Part shown: positions 42,229 through 51,279 of the stretch, one piece after another
How positions within the stretch are numbered: the stretch's first letter is position 1
Layout: every line of letters starts with the position of its first letter
Source of the DNA: an uncultured Hyphomicrobiales bacterium
Lineage (GTDB): Bacteria > Pseudomonadota > Alphaproteobacteria > Rhizobiales > Beijerinckiaceae
Direction: 5' to 3'
DNA length: 64,000 nt
NCBI GenBank assembly: GCA_903861645.1
Contig: CAIOVE010000081.1
Coordinates: 41,281 to 105,280 of the forward strand
The notes under the pieces: model-generated
What the model was told of the DNA's origin: nothing
Seen by the model: the letters and a program-made list of their open reading frames with translations, nothing else
Databases searched by the model: none
Program-made: the position numbers and the translations under genes

Positions 42229-42323
42229 TTCAAGCACTCCCTCATGGCGATACCGCCATCATGGACAAGTGAACCTGAAACGCGCCGCGCGCCTTGGCGC
42301 ATGTCAATCCGCGCGGGTGTCGC

Positions 42324-43190
42324 CTATTTCAACCGCGCGATCAGGCTCGACGTATCCCAGCGCGCGCCGCCCATTTTCTGCACTTCGGCATAGAACTGAT
42401 CGACGAGCGCGGTGACGGGCAACTGCGCGCCGTTGCGCCGCGCCTCGGCGAGGCAAATGGAGAGATCCTTGCGCATCCAGTCGACGGCGAAGCCGAAATC
42501 GAACTGGCCGGCGTCCATCGTCTTGTAGCGGTTCTCCATCTGCCAGGACTGCGCGGCGCCCTTCGAGATGGTTTCGATGACGGCGTTGACGTCGAGGCCG
42601 GCGGACTTGGCGAAATGAACGCCTTCCGCCAGTCCCTGCACGAGCCCGGCGATGCAAATCTGATTGACCATCTTGGCGAGCTGGCCGGAGCCCGCGGGCC
42701 CCATCAACCGACAGGCGCGCGCATAGGCGGCGATGACGGGTTCGGCGCGCGCGTAAATGGCGGGATCGCCGCCGCACATGACGGTCAGCACGCCGTTTTC
42801 GGCGCCCGCCTGCCCGCCTGAAACCGGCGCGTCGACAAAGCCGATGCCGAGCGCGTCCGCCGCGCTCTTCAACTCGCGCGCCACGTCGGCGGAAGCGGTC
42901 GTGTGATCGACGAAGACCGAGCCCTTCGACATGCCGGCGAAGGCGCCGTTCGGCCCAAGCGTCACCTGACGCAGATCGTCGTCGTTGCCGACGCAGGCGA
43001 AAACGAAATCCTGACCGGTGGCGGCCTCGCGCGGAGTCGACGCTTCGACGCCCTTGAATTGCGCGACCCAGGCGGCGGCCTTCGCGGCCGTGCGATTATA
43101 GACGGTGACCTCGTGCCCGCCCTTGGTCTTCAAATGGCCGGCCATGGGGTAGCCCATGACGCCCAATCCCAGAAAAGCCGTTCTTGCCAT
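42324..43190 (-). CDS. NAD(P)-dependent 3-hydroxyisobutyrate-dehydrogenase-family oxidoreductase
   Basis: The 288-residue enzyme shows an N-terminal nucleotide-binding stretch (AFLGLGVMGYPMAGHL), the substrate motif FVDAPVSGGQAGAENG near residue 120, and the catalytic Lys in SGQLAKMVNQICIAG near residue 170. The family includes 3-hydroxyisobutyrate, tartronate-semialdehyde and glyoxylate/succinic-semialdehyde reductases; the exact substrate is unclear. It is the only catabolic-type gene in its immediate area. Confidence 0.92.
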   Translation of the reverse strand: MARTAFLGLGVMGYPMAGHLKTKGGHEVTVYNRTAAKAAAWVAQFKGVEASTPREAATGQDFVFACVGNDDDLRQVTLGPNGAFAGMSKGSVFVDHTTASADVARELKSAADALGIGFVDAPVSGGQAGAENGVLTVMCGGDPAIYARAEPVIAAYARACRLMGPAGSGQLAKMVNQICIAGLVQGLAEGVHFAKSAGLDVNAVIETISKGAAQSWQMENRYKTMDAGQFDFGFAVDWMRKDLSICLAEARRNGAQLPVTALVDQFYAEVQKMGGARWDTSSLIARLK

Positions 43191-43239
43191 GCGCGCGTCC
43201 CTCGTGAGGCGACCGCCTTCCCATAAAGCCGTCCGCCCT

Positions 43240-43827
43240 TCAAGGGGCGCCGTGCAGCGCGGCCGCCAGTTCGGCTGGCGAGTTCAGGTTGAGCGACCAG
43301 TCCTCGGCGGCAGCGACGGGAATTTCAATCTCGCGCGCGGCCAAAGCCGTCAGCAACCGCCAGACCGACGCCTCGCCCGCGGCGAGCGCCGCCTCGGCGC
43401 GGCCCAGCAGGGCGACGGGCCACAGAGCGAAGAGGGGCTCCACGCCGCCGGGGCTTCTGGCCACGGCTGGCGTGGCGGCGTCGCCGCGCAGCCGCGCCAC
43501 GAGATCGCGCGGCGCGAAGGGCGCGTCGCAGGGCGCGGTCGCCAGCAAGCCAAATCCCTGATCTCCGGCGAAACGCAATCCCGCGACAATCCCCGCCAGC
43601 GGGCCGGGATGGCCGGCGTCCGCGTCGGGCAGAACAGTCAGTCCGAAGGGATCAAACCGCGCGGCGTCGCCATTGGCGCTGATGGCAAGACACGCCACCT
43701 GTGGCGCGAGGCGTTCGATCGCATGGGCGATCATCGGGCGACCGGCGAAATCGACGAGCGCCTTGTCGCGGCCCATGCGGGTGGACTGGCCACCCGCCAG
43801 AATGACGCCGGCGACGCCCGCGCTCAC
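43240..43827 (-). CDS. mobA: Molybdenum cofactor guanylyltransferase MobA
   Basis: MobA adds GMP to molybdopterin cofactor to make the guanine dinucleotide form. The 195-residue protein begins with the nucleotide-binding signature GVILAGGQSTRMGRDKALV and has LLATAPCDAPFAPRDLV near residue 95. A GTG start at 43827 overlaps the serC stop as GTGA, so translation is coupled. A longer upstream frame that starts inside serC would lose the family's normal N-terminus. Its presence fits the other molybdenum genes in this window. Confidence 0.88.
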   Translation of the reverse strand: MSAGVAGVILAGGQSTRMGRDKALVDFAGRPMIAHAIERLAPQVACLAISANGDAARFDPFGLTVLPDADAGHPGPLAGIVAGLRFAGDQGFGLLATAPCDAPFAPRDLVARLRGDAATPAVARSPGGVEPLFALWPVALLGRAEAALAAGEASVWRLLTALAAREIEIPVAAAEDWSLNLNSPAELAAALHGAP

Positions 43828-44996
43828 GCGGGGACGAACATATCCGCCTTGACCGTGGCGAAGGCCCAATCGATCCAAGGCAGCAACGCGGCGACGTTGG
43901 AGGGTTCGACGGTCGCGCCGCACCAGATGCGCAATCCGGGAGGGGCGTCCTTGTAGGCGTTGGCGTCGAGCGCGACGCGCTCGCTCTCAAGCAGGCCATA
44001 AACGCGGCGGGCGAAATCGGCGCGTTGCGTCGGATTGAGACCGAGATAGTCGGGATCGTTGTAGATCAGGCAGGCCGACGTCTGCGAGCGCGTCGCGGGG
44101 TCGCGCGCCAGAAAATCGATCCACGGCGTGCGCGCCACCCAGGCCTCGATATAGCCATAACTCTCGCGCGTGCGCGCCGCCATCGCCGGGCGACCGCCGA
44201 TGCCCTCGGCCCATTTCAGGGCGTCGATCGCGTCCTCGATGCACATCAGCGAGGGCGTGTTGATGACCTCGGTGTCAAAGAAGTCGAGGTTCACCTTGCC
44301 CTTGTTGACGAGGCGGTAAAGCTTGGGGATCGGCCACGTCGGACGGTGCGTCTCCAGACGCTGGATGGCGCGCGGGCTCATGATGATCGTGCCATGCGCG
44401 GGCTCGCTTCCGAGCGCCTTCTGCCAGGAGAAGGTTGTCACATCGAGCTTACTCCAAGGCATGTCCATGACGAACACGGCGGAGGTCGCGTCGCAGATCG
44501 TCAGGCCCTCGCGCGTGTCGCTGATCCAGTCGCCATCGGGCACGCGCACGCCGGAGGCCGTGCCGTTCCACGTGAACACGCAATCGTGTTTGGGGTTGGC
44601 GCGCGACAGATCGGGCAGCACGCCGTATTCGGGCACGAAGGCGTTGGCGCCGGCGGGCTTCAACTGCTCCATCGTGTCGACGACCCAGTCGAGGCCAAAA
44701 GCCTCCCAGCCGAACAGATCGACGGGACGCGCGCCGAGCAACGACCAGAGCGCCATTTCCACGGCGCCAGTGTCGGAGCCGGCGGTGATGCCGATCAGAT
44801 AATCGTCGGGCACGCCGAGAACGCGGCGAATGCGGCCATTCAGCTCGCGGATGCGCGCGCGCGCCTCGGGCGAGCGATGCGAGCGACCCATCAGCGAGAA
44901 ATCCAGCCTGGCGGGATCCCAACCGGGATGCTTGGCGGTCGGCCCACAGGAAAAGCGGGGATCGGCGGGCTTCACCGACGGTTTGACGGGCGGCAT
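43824..44996 (-). CDS. serC: Phosphoserine transaminase
   Basis: SerC converts 3-phosphohydroxypyruvate to phosphoserine using glutamate and PLP. The 390-residue protein shows the alphaproteobacterial form: FSCGPTAKHPGWD near the N-terminus, MGRSHRSPEARARI near residue 38, GSDTGAVEMALWSLLGARPVD near residue 75 and the PLP Lys in VTTFSWQKALGSEPAHG near residue 195. The start at 44996 gives a normal length; an earlier one lacks support. It overlaps mobA at its 3' end. No serA is adjacent. Confidence 0.95.
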   Translation of the reverse strand: MPPVKPSVKPADPRFSCGPTAKHPGWDPARLDFSLMGRSHRSPEARARIRELNGRIRRVLGVPDDYLIGITAGSDTGAVEMALWSLLGARPVDLFGWEAFGLDWVVDTMEQLKPAGANAFVPEYGVLPDLSRANPKHDCVFTWNGTASGVRVPDGDWISDTREGLTICDATSAVFVMDMPWSKLDVTTFSWQKALGSEPAHGTIIMSPRAIQRLETHRPTWPIPKLYRLVNKGKVNLDFFDTEVINTPSLMCIEDAIDALKWAEGIGGRPAMAARTRESYGYIEAWVARTPWIDFLARDPATRSQTSACLIYNDPDYLGLNPTQRADFARRVYGLLESERVALDANAYKDAPPGLRIWCGATVEPSNVAALLPWIDWAFATVKADMFVPA

Positions 44997-45060
44997 CACG
45001 GCCTCAAAGGTTTCCAACGAAAATATGACGGCCCCTCGTATCACCGCGCCCTGCCTTGTT
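44997..45060 (-). promoter_or_regulatory. Possible serC leader region
   Basis: Alphaproteobacterial serC genes often carry a conserved 5' leader RNA (the serC motif). The 64 bases upstream of the start read as GC-rich, with short complementary pieces around a uridine-rich loop, but I could not fold them convincingly. Listed as a candidate only. The rest of the 261-base gap to the apbC gene shows nothing else I can name. Confidence 0.2.
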
Positions 45061-45257
45061 AAAGGGCGGAAAGCATGGATTCCGGCGAGGAAAACGCCAA
45101 AAGTAAAGGCATTGTGACGGGCATATGATTAACAAGCCGTTGCCCGCCCCCGCGGAAACCGCCGCGGTCTCGACGCCTCGACCCGCGGATTGACCCGTTT
45201 TCCAGCGCGCCTATAACGTCCCGCGTCGGCAACGGGTCGGTACGAAAGCGGCGTCGC

Positions 45258-46358
45258 ATGATCGGTGAAAAGGAAGTTCTGGCGGCTCTCGCGCGCGTGC
45301 CGGGCCCCGATGGCGTGACGCCCCTGCCGCAATCGGGCGCGATCGCCGGGATCACGACCGTCGGCGACAAGGTTTATCTCTCGATCGCGGTCGATCCGGC
45401 CAAGGCCGCGTCGCTGGAACCCATGCGGCGGAGCGCGGAAGCCGTCATCAAGCAGCTTCCGGGCGTTGGCGGCGCGGTCGCGACCCTGACCGCCGACCGA
45501 CCGGCGGGCGCGCCCCGCCCCGCCGCCCCAGCGCAACGCGCGCCGGCCGCGCCGCGCCAGACGGATATTCCCGGCGTCGCCCGCATCATAGCGGTCGCCT
45601 CGGGCAAAGGCGGCGTCGGCAAATCCACGACCTCGGCCAATCTGGCGCTGGGGCTCGCCGCCCATGGCTGGCGCGTGGGCGTGCTCGACGCGGATGTCTA
45701 CGGCCCGTCGATGCCGCGCCTGTTCGGGCTCTCCGGCAAGCCGGACTCCGACGGCAAGACCATCAAGCCGATGACGGCGTTTGGCGTAAAGGTTATGTCC
45801 ATCGGCTTCCTGGTGGAGGAAAACACGGCCATGATCTGGCGCGGACCGATGGTGCAATCGGCGCTGACCCAGATGATGCGGGACGTCGCGTGGGGCGAAC
45901 TTGATTGTCTCGTGGTCGACATGCCGCCCGGCACCGGCGACGCGCAACTGACCATGGCGCAGACCGTGCCCCTGCGCGGCGCCGTGATCGTCTCCACGCC
46001 GCAGGATCTGGCGCTGATCGACGCGCGCCGCGCGGTGGCGATGTTCGAGAAGGTGCAGATTCCCGTGCTCGGCGTTGTCGAGAACATGAGCTATTTTCTC
46101 TGCCCGAAATGCGGCGAACGCTCGGATATCTTCTCCCACGGCGGCGCGCGCCACGAGGCGGAAAAACTCGGCGCGCCGTTCCTCGGCGAGGTGCCGCTGC
46201 ACATGGCGATCCGCGCGACCTCGGACGAGGGTCGCCCGGTGGTCGCCACCGATCCCGATTCCGAGCACGCCCGCGTTTATCGCGACATCGCCGCGCGCGT
46301 CATGGCGGCGCTGGACGGCGGCCCGAAACGTGCTTTTCCCAGGATCGTGATCGAATAG
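45258..46358 (+). CDS. apbC: Mrp/NBP35-family Fe-S cluster carrier ATPase
   Basis: The 366-residue protein has a FeS_assembly_P (DUF59) region at residues 1-90, then a linker and the P-loop VASGKGGVGKSTTSANLAL near residue 120. A C-terminal CxxC (FLCPKCGERSD, near residue 280) would bind a 4Fe-4S cluster between dimer halves. It delivers Fe-S clusters to target proteins in the cytoplasm. The start at 45258 gives the usual domain order. Mrp genes often sit beside Fe-S and molybdenum cofactor genes, which fits the window. Confidence 0.95.
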   Translation: MIGEKEVLAALARVPGPDGVTPLPQSGAIAGITTVGDKVYLSIAVDPAKAASLEPMRRSAEAVIKQLPGVGGAVATLTADRPAGAPRPAAPAQRAPAAPRQTDIPGVARIIAVASGKGGVGKSTTSANLALGLAAHGWRVGVLDADVYGPSMPRLFGLSGKPDSDGKTIKPMTAFGVKVMSIGFLVEENTAMIWRGPMVQSALTQMMRDVAWGELDCLVVDMPPGTGDAQLTMAQTVPLRGAVIVSTPQDLALIDARRAVAMFEKVQIPVLGVVENMSYFLCPKCGERSDIFSHGGARHEAEKLGAPFLGEVPLHMAIRATSDEGRPVVATDPDSEHARVYRDIAARVMAALDGGPKRAFPRIVIE

Positions 46359-46449
46359 CGTCTTGTGTTTGTCACGCGGCGGACCTTATTTCGCCTCGCT
46401 TTATTTGAATGACTGTTCGATGCCCGCGTCATTCCAGGGGTTGCTCGAC

Positions 46450-47538
46450 ATGAAACGCCGCCAGTTCCTGCGAACAGCCGGTTTCGCCGCCGCCGGATCG
46501 ACCATCGCGGCCCCCGCCATCGCGCAGGGGACGCCGGAAATCAAGTGGAAGCTCACGTCGAGCTTTCCGCCCGCGCTCGAAACCCTGTCGGCGGGCGCGC
46601 GCGTATTCGCCGACGCCGCGCGCGAGGCGAGCGACGGACGCATCAACATCGAGGTGCATCCACCCGGCGAGATCGCCGGCGCGGTCGACGCGCTCGACGC
46701 GGTGAAGGAAGGTCGGGCCGATTGCGCCCAGACCGCCCTGCACTACTGGTGGGGAACGGAGCCCGCGCTGGTGTTCGCCACCGGCGCGCCTTTCGGCATG
46801 AACGCGCGCGAGCACGCCGGCTTCATTCATCACGGCGGCGGCGCGGAACTCATTAACGAGACGCTCGCGGGCCACAACATCGTCGCCCTGCTCGCCGGCA
46901 ACACCGGCTGCGAAATGGGCGGCTGGTTCCGCAACGAGGTCAAGAGCGTCGCCGACCTCAAGGGGCTGAAATTCCGCATTTCCGGCATCGCCGGCAAGAT
47001 GCTGCAAAAGCTCGGGGTCGAGCCGACGGCGGTCGCGCGCGGCGACATCGCCGCATCGCTGCAATCGGGCGCGCTGGGCGCGGCGGCATGGGTTTCGCCG
47101 GTCGACGACGAGAAACTCGATCTCGCGAAGGCGGCGCCGAATTACTATTACCCTGGCTGGCAGCAGCCCAGTCTCGCGGTGCATATCGCCATCAACGCGG
47201 CGCGATGGAACGAATTGCCGAAGTGCTATCAGGCCATCCTCCGGCAATCGGCGGAACTCGCCAACGCGCGCATGTTGTCGTCCTATGACACGATGAATCC
47301 GCCCGCTGTGCGGCGGCTTGTTGAAAATGGCGCGCGGTTGAAATCGTTTCCGCCCGACGTCATGGAAGCGCTATGGCGCGCGGCCGACGAAGTCTACGCG
47401 GAGACGGCGAAGGACAACGCGAATTTCCTGCGCGCGCATTCCGCCTACATGGCCGCGCGCAACGAGCAATATCTGTGGTGGCAGGTGGCGGAATATCCCT
47501 ACGACAATTTCGTCATCCGCCAACGCGCCAAGGGCTGA
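46450..47538 (+). CDS. TRAP-type C4-dicarboxylate/keto-acid binding protein (DctP family)
   Basis: This 362-residue periplasmic protein has a signal MKRRQFLRTAGFAAAG, a probable Tat or Sec signal with paired Arg, and the DctP phrase WKLTSSFPPALETLSAGARVFADAA. Later, GLKFRISGIAGKMLQKLGVEP is typical of the subgroup that binds 2-keto acids or related monocarboxylates. No DctQ or DctM genes are adjacent, so it is solitary. An esterase gene follows within 35 bases and may share its transcript. Confidence 0.92.
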   Translation: MKRRQFLRTAGFAAAGSTIAAPAIAQGTPEIKWKLTSSFPPALETLSAGARVFADAAREASDGRINIEVHPPGEIAGAVDALDAVKEGRADCAQTALHYWWGTEPALVFATGAPFGMNAREHAGFIHHGGGAELINETLAGHNIVALLAGNTGCEMGGWFRNEVKSVADLKGLKFRISGIAGKMLQKLGVEPTAVARGDIAASLQSGALGAAAWVSPVDDEKLDLAKAAPNYYYPGWQQPSLAVHIAINAARWNELPKCYQAILRQSAELANARMLSSYDTMNPPAVRRLVENGARLKSFPPDVMEALWRAADEVYAETAKDNANFLRAHSAYMAARNEQYLWWQVAEYPYDNFVIRQRAKG

Positions 47539-47572
47539 GGTCGGCGCGAACAACAAAAAACGGGGGGGGAAC

Positions 47573-48655
47573 ATGACGGATCGACAACCGCTCGAAATCG
47601 CCGAGCAGGGATATTTCTTCGTCGGCGGCCATTACGTCGACGCGCCCGAGGGGAAAATTCTCGCGGGCCATATGTACGTGGAATTCCAGATACCCAGGAA
47701 GGTCACGCGGCCCTACCCGCTCGTTCTGTTCGCGGGCGGCGGCCAGAGCGGACTGAATTACACGGGCACGCCGGACGGCCGCGAGGGATGGGTTCAATAT
47801 TTTCTGCGCGAAGGCTACGCGGTTTACGTGCTCGATCAGCCGGCGCGCGCGCGCTCGCCCTATCACGCGGATCAATATGGACCGACAACGCGCATGGGCG
47901 TCGAGCGCGTGCAATGGCAGTTCGCCGCGCCGGAACGCTTCAACCTCTGGCCGCAAGCGAAACACCACACGCAATGGCCCGGCGTTCCCGAACCGGGCGA
48001 CGCGACCTTCGACCAGTTCATGGCGCAACAATATCCCTCGCTCGAAAGCTTTCCACGCCAGCAGGAACTCAACCGCGACGCGGGCGCGGCGCTGCTCGAC
48101 AGGATCGGCCCCGCGGTGCTGTTCACGCACTCGCAATCTGGCACGTTCGGCTGGCTGGTCGCGGACGCGCGGCCCGAACTCGTCAAGGGCGTCGTCGCCA
48201 TGGAGCCCTCGGGTCCGCCCGTGCACGATCTCGTCACGAAGGGCGCGCCGGACTGGTTCGAGGACGGTCCCTACGTGAAGCCTTATGGCCTCACCGCGCC
48301 GCCGCTGGCCTATGATCCGCCGTTGAAGGACGCGTCGGATCTGAAATTCGTGAAGCAGGCGCAAGCCGACGCGCCGGATCTGACGCCGTGCTGGGAGCAG
48401 GTGGAGCCCGCGCGCAAGCTGAAAAATCTCGCCGACATTCCCGTGCTGGTGGTGATGGCGGAGGCGAGCTACCACGCGGCCTACGATCACTGCACGGTGA
48501 AATACATGCGGCAGGCCGGCATGATGAAAACGACGTTCATCAAGCTCGCCGATCTCGGCATTGCCGGCAACGCGCACATGCTGATGCTGGAGAAGAACAA
48601 CCATGACATCGCGGCGGTCGCGGAAAAGTGGATGCGGGCAACGGTGGAGGGATAA
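47573..48655 (+). CDS. Alpha/beta-fold esterase-like protein
   Basis: The 360-residue cytoplasmic protein has an oxyanion-side stretch PLVLFAGGGQSGLN near residue 50 and a nucleophile elbow THSQSGTFGW near residue 185, where the usual first Gly is Thr. A terminal His in AGNAHMLMLEKNNHD supplies the triad; the acid residue is not certain. Substrate unknown. A long GGGGGGGG before the ATG is the ribosome-binding site. The upstream TRAP binding protein suggests the hydrolase acts on an imported ester. Confidence 0.85.
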   Translation: MTDRQPLEIAEQGYFFVGGHYVDAPEGKILAGHMYVEFQIPRKVTRPYPLVLFAGGGQSGLNYTGTPDGREGWVQYFLREGYAVYVLDQPARARSPYHADQYGPTTRMGVERVQWQFAAPERFNLWPQAKHHTQWPGVPEPGDATFDQFMAQQYPSLESFPRQQELNRDAGAALLDRIGPAVLFTHSQSGTFGWLVADARPELVKGVVAMEPSGPPVHDLVTKGAPDWFEDGPYVKPYGLTAPPLAYDPPLKDASDLKFVKQAQADAPDLTPCWEQVEPARKLKNLADIPVLVVMAEASYHAAYDHCTVKYMRQAGMMKTTFIKLADLGIAGNAHMLMLEKNNHDIAAVAEKWMRATVEG

Positions 48656-48704
48656 AACCACTCTCGATTTCGGCAAGTCCGACATCATATCGAAACGACG
48701 CCGG

Positions 48705-48992
48705 CTATCCGAAATTATCCGGCCATCGCCGGGCGCCGTGAAATACCGCCAGCAGTTCAACGATGCCATCGCGCACGCGATAGGGCACGATATACGGCAA
48801 GCCCGACAGGACGAGTTCACGCGTGCCGGGCACGCGACCGGGACGCCCGATATCGGGATGCGTTTCAAGCACGATCACGCTTTCGAAAATGCGCGTCACG
48901 ACCTTCGACGCCGCCGCGGGATCGTCGCGCGCGATATAATCGCCAATCGCCTCGACATCCCGCAACGCGGGCGTGGTCCAGCGAATTCTCAC
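48705..48992 (-). CDS. ParE/RelE-family toxin of a type II toxin-antitoxin pair
   Basis: The 95-residue product has the ParE/RelE fold pattern: IRWTTPALRDVEAIGDYIARDDPAAA at the start, RPGRVPGTRELVLSGLPYIVPYRV in the centre and a C-terminal strand ending AVFHGARRWPDNF. RelE members cut mRNA on ribosomes and ParE members poison gyrase; the sequence cannot decide between them. The GTG start at 48992 overlaps the antitoxin stop as GTGA, a usual sign of coupling. Confidence 0.88.
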   Translation of the reverse strand: MRIRWTTPALRDVEAIGDYIARDDPAAASKVVTRIFESVIVLETHPDIGRPGRVPGTRELVLSGLPYIVPYRVRDGIVELLAVFHGARRWPDNFG

Positions 48993-49228
48993 GCGCCCGT
49001 CGTGAACCTGGCGCGCACGCGCGCGACCTCTTCATCGCTGGCGAAGTCGCCACGGTCCGCCGCGACAAGGCCCGCCTCGATCTTGCCGATCTGCCAGGAA
49101 TTGAGCGCCAGGTAATCGTCCAGCGCCCTCGCGACAAGCCAGTTGCGCGAACGCTCGGTCTTTTCGGCCAATCGGTCGAGCGCGGCGAGCGCGGATTCGT
49201 CGAGACGTACCGTGAAGGGCGCGGACAT
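48989..49228 (-). CDS. Ribbon-helix-helix (CopG/ParD-like) antitoxin
   Basis: The 79-residue protein begins with a ribbon-helix-helix DNA-binding part (FTVRLDESALAALDRLAEKTERSRNWLV), then a C-terminal acidic region for binding toxin. It would repress its own promoter and neutralise the toxin gene that overlaps its end. Start at 49228 is an ATG after CGAGGTC. Confidence 0.9.
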   Translation of the reverse strand: MSAPFTVRLDESALAALDRLAEKTERSRNWLVARALDDYLALNSWQIGKIEAGLVAADRGDFASDEEVARVRARFTTGA

Positions 49229-49260
49229 GACCTCGCTCCGATGCGCGCATATGCAGATGT

Positions 49261-49289
49261 AATCTACCCGAACCGCATGTACTCTTCAA
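49261..49289 (-). promoter_or_regulatory. Promoter of the ParDE-type operon
   Basis: On the minus strand TTGAAG (49284-49289) and TAGATT (49261-49266) are separated by seventeen bases, a plausible sigma-70 promoter. Downstream, the palindrome ATGCGCGCAT (49241-49250) overlapping a GCATATGC is a likely antitoxin operator. Confidence 0.5.
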
Positions 49290-49383
49290 TCGCTGGACGC
49301 GCGGATGTCGCGACCGCGCGTCGCGGCGACCTGTATCCACCCGGAGGATAGGCCTGCATGCCACGGGCGGGAGGCAAGCGCCC

Positions 49384-50421
49384 CTATCCCCCCGTCACGC
49401 TCATGTGGCGGCCAACCGCCGGCAGGGCCGTGCCGCGGTCGATGATGAAATCATGGCCCTTGGGCTTGCGCAGGATGGCGTCGCGGATGGCGCCGATGAG
49501 CGGCGCGTCGGACTCGCTGGCGCGCAGCGGCGCGCGCAGGTCGGCGGCGTCCTCCTGCCCGAGGCACATGAAGAGCGTGCCCGTGCAGGTGACGCGCACG
49601 CGGTTGCAGCTTTCGCAGAAATTGTGGGTCATCGGCGTGATGAAGCCGAGACGCCCGCCGGTTTCCGCGACGCGGACATAACGCGCCGGACCGCCGGTCT
49701 GGTAGTCGATGTTTTGCAGCGTGAAGCGGTCCATGAGGTTGGCGCGCACCAAGCTCAGCGGCAGATACTGGTCGACGCGGGCGGCCTCGATGTCGCCGAG
49801 CGGCATGACCTCGATGAAGGTCAGGTCCATGCCGCGCCCGTGCGCCCATTCGATGAGCCGGGGAAATTCGTCGTCGTTGACGCCCTTGAGCGCGACGGCA
49901 TTGATCTTGATGGCAAGGCCCGCCTTCTGGGCGGCGTCGACGCCCTCCAGCACCTTGCCAAGATCGCCCCAGCGGGTGATGGCGCGGAACCGGTCGGCGT
50001 CCAGCGTATCCAGCGAAACATTGATGCGCCGCACGCCGCAGTCGAACAACTCTTGCGCGTGGCGGGCCAGCTGCGACCCGTTGGTGGTGACGGTGACCTC
50101 CTCCAGCGCACCGCTTTCCAGATGGCGCGAGAGCGAGCGGAACAGGGTCATGATGCCGCGCCGCACCAGCGGTTCGCCGCCGGTGACGCGGATTTTACGC
50201 GTGCCGAGACCCACAAAGGTCGAGCAAAGACGGTCCAGTTCCTCAAGGCTGAGCAAGTCGCGCTTCGGCAGGAAATTCATGTCCTCGGACATGCAATAGA
50301 CGCAGCGAAAATCGCAGCGGTCCGTGACGGAGACGCGGATATACGTGACCGCCCGCCCGAAGGGGTCGATCAGGGGCGCTTCTCCCGGCGCGGCGGCGAA
50401 ATTCTTCTCGGCTATGGTCAT
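49384..50421 (-). CDS. moaA: GTP 3',8-cyclase MoaA
   Basis: MoaA rearranges GTP to 3',8-cyclo-GTP in the first step of molybdopterin synthesis, using two Fe-S clusters and S-adenosylmethionine. The 345-residue protein has the radical-SAM motif CDFRCVYC near residue 35 and a C-terminal cluster motif [18 protein letters not shown] near residue 268. It ends with the essential GG of HMSVTGG. The start at 50421 gives a normal N-terminus; a longer frame upstream is a shadow. It fits mobA and the ModBC import genes in this window. Confidence 0.97.
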   Translation of the reverse strand: MTIAEKNFAAAPGEAPLIDPFGRAVTYIRVSVTDRCDFRCVYCMSEDMNFLPKRDLLSLEELDRLCSTFVGLGTRKIRVTGGEPLVRRGIMTLFRSLSRHLESGALEEVTVTTNGSQLARHAQELFDCGVRRINVSLDTLDADRFRAITRWGDLGKVLEGVDAAQKAGLAIKINAVALKGVNDDEFPRLIEWAHGRGMDLTFIEVMPLGDIEAARVDQYLPLSLVRANLMDRFTLQNIDYQTGGPARYVRVAETGGRLGFITPMTHNFCESCNRVRVTCTGTLFMCLGQEDAADLRAPLRASESDAPLIGAIRDAILRKPKGHDFIIDRGTALPAVGRHMSVTGG

Positions 50422-50554
50422 GACGCCCCATCGCTGTTTCCCATCTGATATAGCGACTGGACCCCGCCGGGGAAAGGGGCCGGGGGGAAACGCTCCCGCG
50501 CGCCTTGCCCCGCGGCGCGCTTTCCACGAGATTGCGCCCAACCAAGGAGACCGC

Positions 50555-50911
50555 ATGACCGCCGCGCCATGGCCCACCGAATTGCGCCTGAAGGACAAGG
50601 GCCGCCTGCTCGCCATCGCCTTCGACGATGGCGGCGTGTTCGAACTCCCGGCGGAATACTTGCGGGTCGAGAGCCCCAGCGCCGAGGTGCAGGGCCATGG
50701 CCCCGGCCAGAAGACCACCCAGCACGGCAAGAAGGACGTCGCGATCGCCGAGATCGCGCCCACCGGCAACTACGCCGTGCGGCTGGTGTTCGACGATGGC
50801 CACTCCACCGGCATCTACGGCTTTGGCTATCTGCGCGAGCTTGGGCTCCAGCGCGACGCCCGATGGGCGGCCTATCTCGCCGAGCTCAAGGCCAAGGGCC
50901 TGAGCCGGTAG
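50555..50911 (+). CDS. DUF971-family protein (gamma-butyrobetaine-hydroxylase N-terminal-like)
   Basis: This 118-residue protein has the DUF971 pattern: [30 protein letters not shown], then [34 protein letters not shown]. The family resembles the N-terminal domain of gamma-butyrobetaine hydroxylase and often sits beside Mrp or MobA genes, so a role in Fe-S or molybdenum cofactor handling is guessed. The start follows AAGGAGA. It diverges from moaA. Confidence 0.88.
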   Translation: MTAAPWPTELRLKDKGRLLAIAFDDGGVFELPAEYLRVESPSAEVQGHGPGQKTTQHGKKDVAIAEIAPTGNYAVRLVFDDGHSTGIYGFGYLRELGLQRDARWAAYLAELKAKGLSR

Positions 50912-50974
50912 GGGTGAGCGGGCCAACAAACACCGCGAGACTAACCATGCCCAAATCACGCGAACCGCAATCAA

Positions 50975-51020
50975 TTGACACAAAAATATTATAGTGTCAT
51001 TATTTTAAATAATGACACTA
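50975..51020 (+). promoter_or_regulatory. VapBC promoter with a perfect operator palindrome
   Basis: TTGACA (50975-50980) and CATTAT (50998-51003) are spaced by seventeen bases. A 29-base perfect palindrome with single-base centre at 51006 (arm TAGTGTCATTATTT at 50992-51005, mirrored at 51007-51020) covers the -10 region just ahead of the antitoxin start at 51031. It is almost certainly the autoregulatory operator. Confidence 0.7.
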
Positions 51021-51030
51021 AAGGGTCAAC

Positions 51031-51279
51031 ATGTCCTCGATCAATGTCACCATGGCTGGCAACGGGCGGATCGTCGTTCCCGCCGCGATGCGCGCGCGGT
51101 TGGGACTGCGCGGTGGCGCGACGCTCGTGGCGCGCATTGTCGATGGCGCCCTGGTGCTGGAGCCGCTCGACGCGGCGATCGCGCGCGCCCAATCGATGGT
51201 GCGCCCTTATGTCCCCGCCGGCGCGAGTTTGGTCGACGAACTGATCGCGGAACGGCGGGAGTCGGCGACGCGTGAGTGA
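51031..51279 (+). CDS. AbrB/MazE-type VapB antitoxin
   Basis: The 82-residue protein begins with a swapped-hairpin AbrB DNA-binding part (NVTMAGNGRIVVPAAMRARLGL), then a C-terminal region rich in Glu and Arg that would bind toxin. It overlaps the PIN-domain gene by eight bases. A perfect palindrome upstream is its likely operator. Confidence 0.9.
   Translation: MSSINVTMAGNGRIVVPAAMRARLGLRGGATLVARIVDGALVLEPLDAAIARAQSMVRPYVPAGASLVDELIAERRESATRE

Noticed and set aside
45129..46268. 379-codon minus-strand open frame
   Set aside because: It mirrors the Mrp/ApbC gene, which has a P-loop and CxxC.
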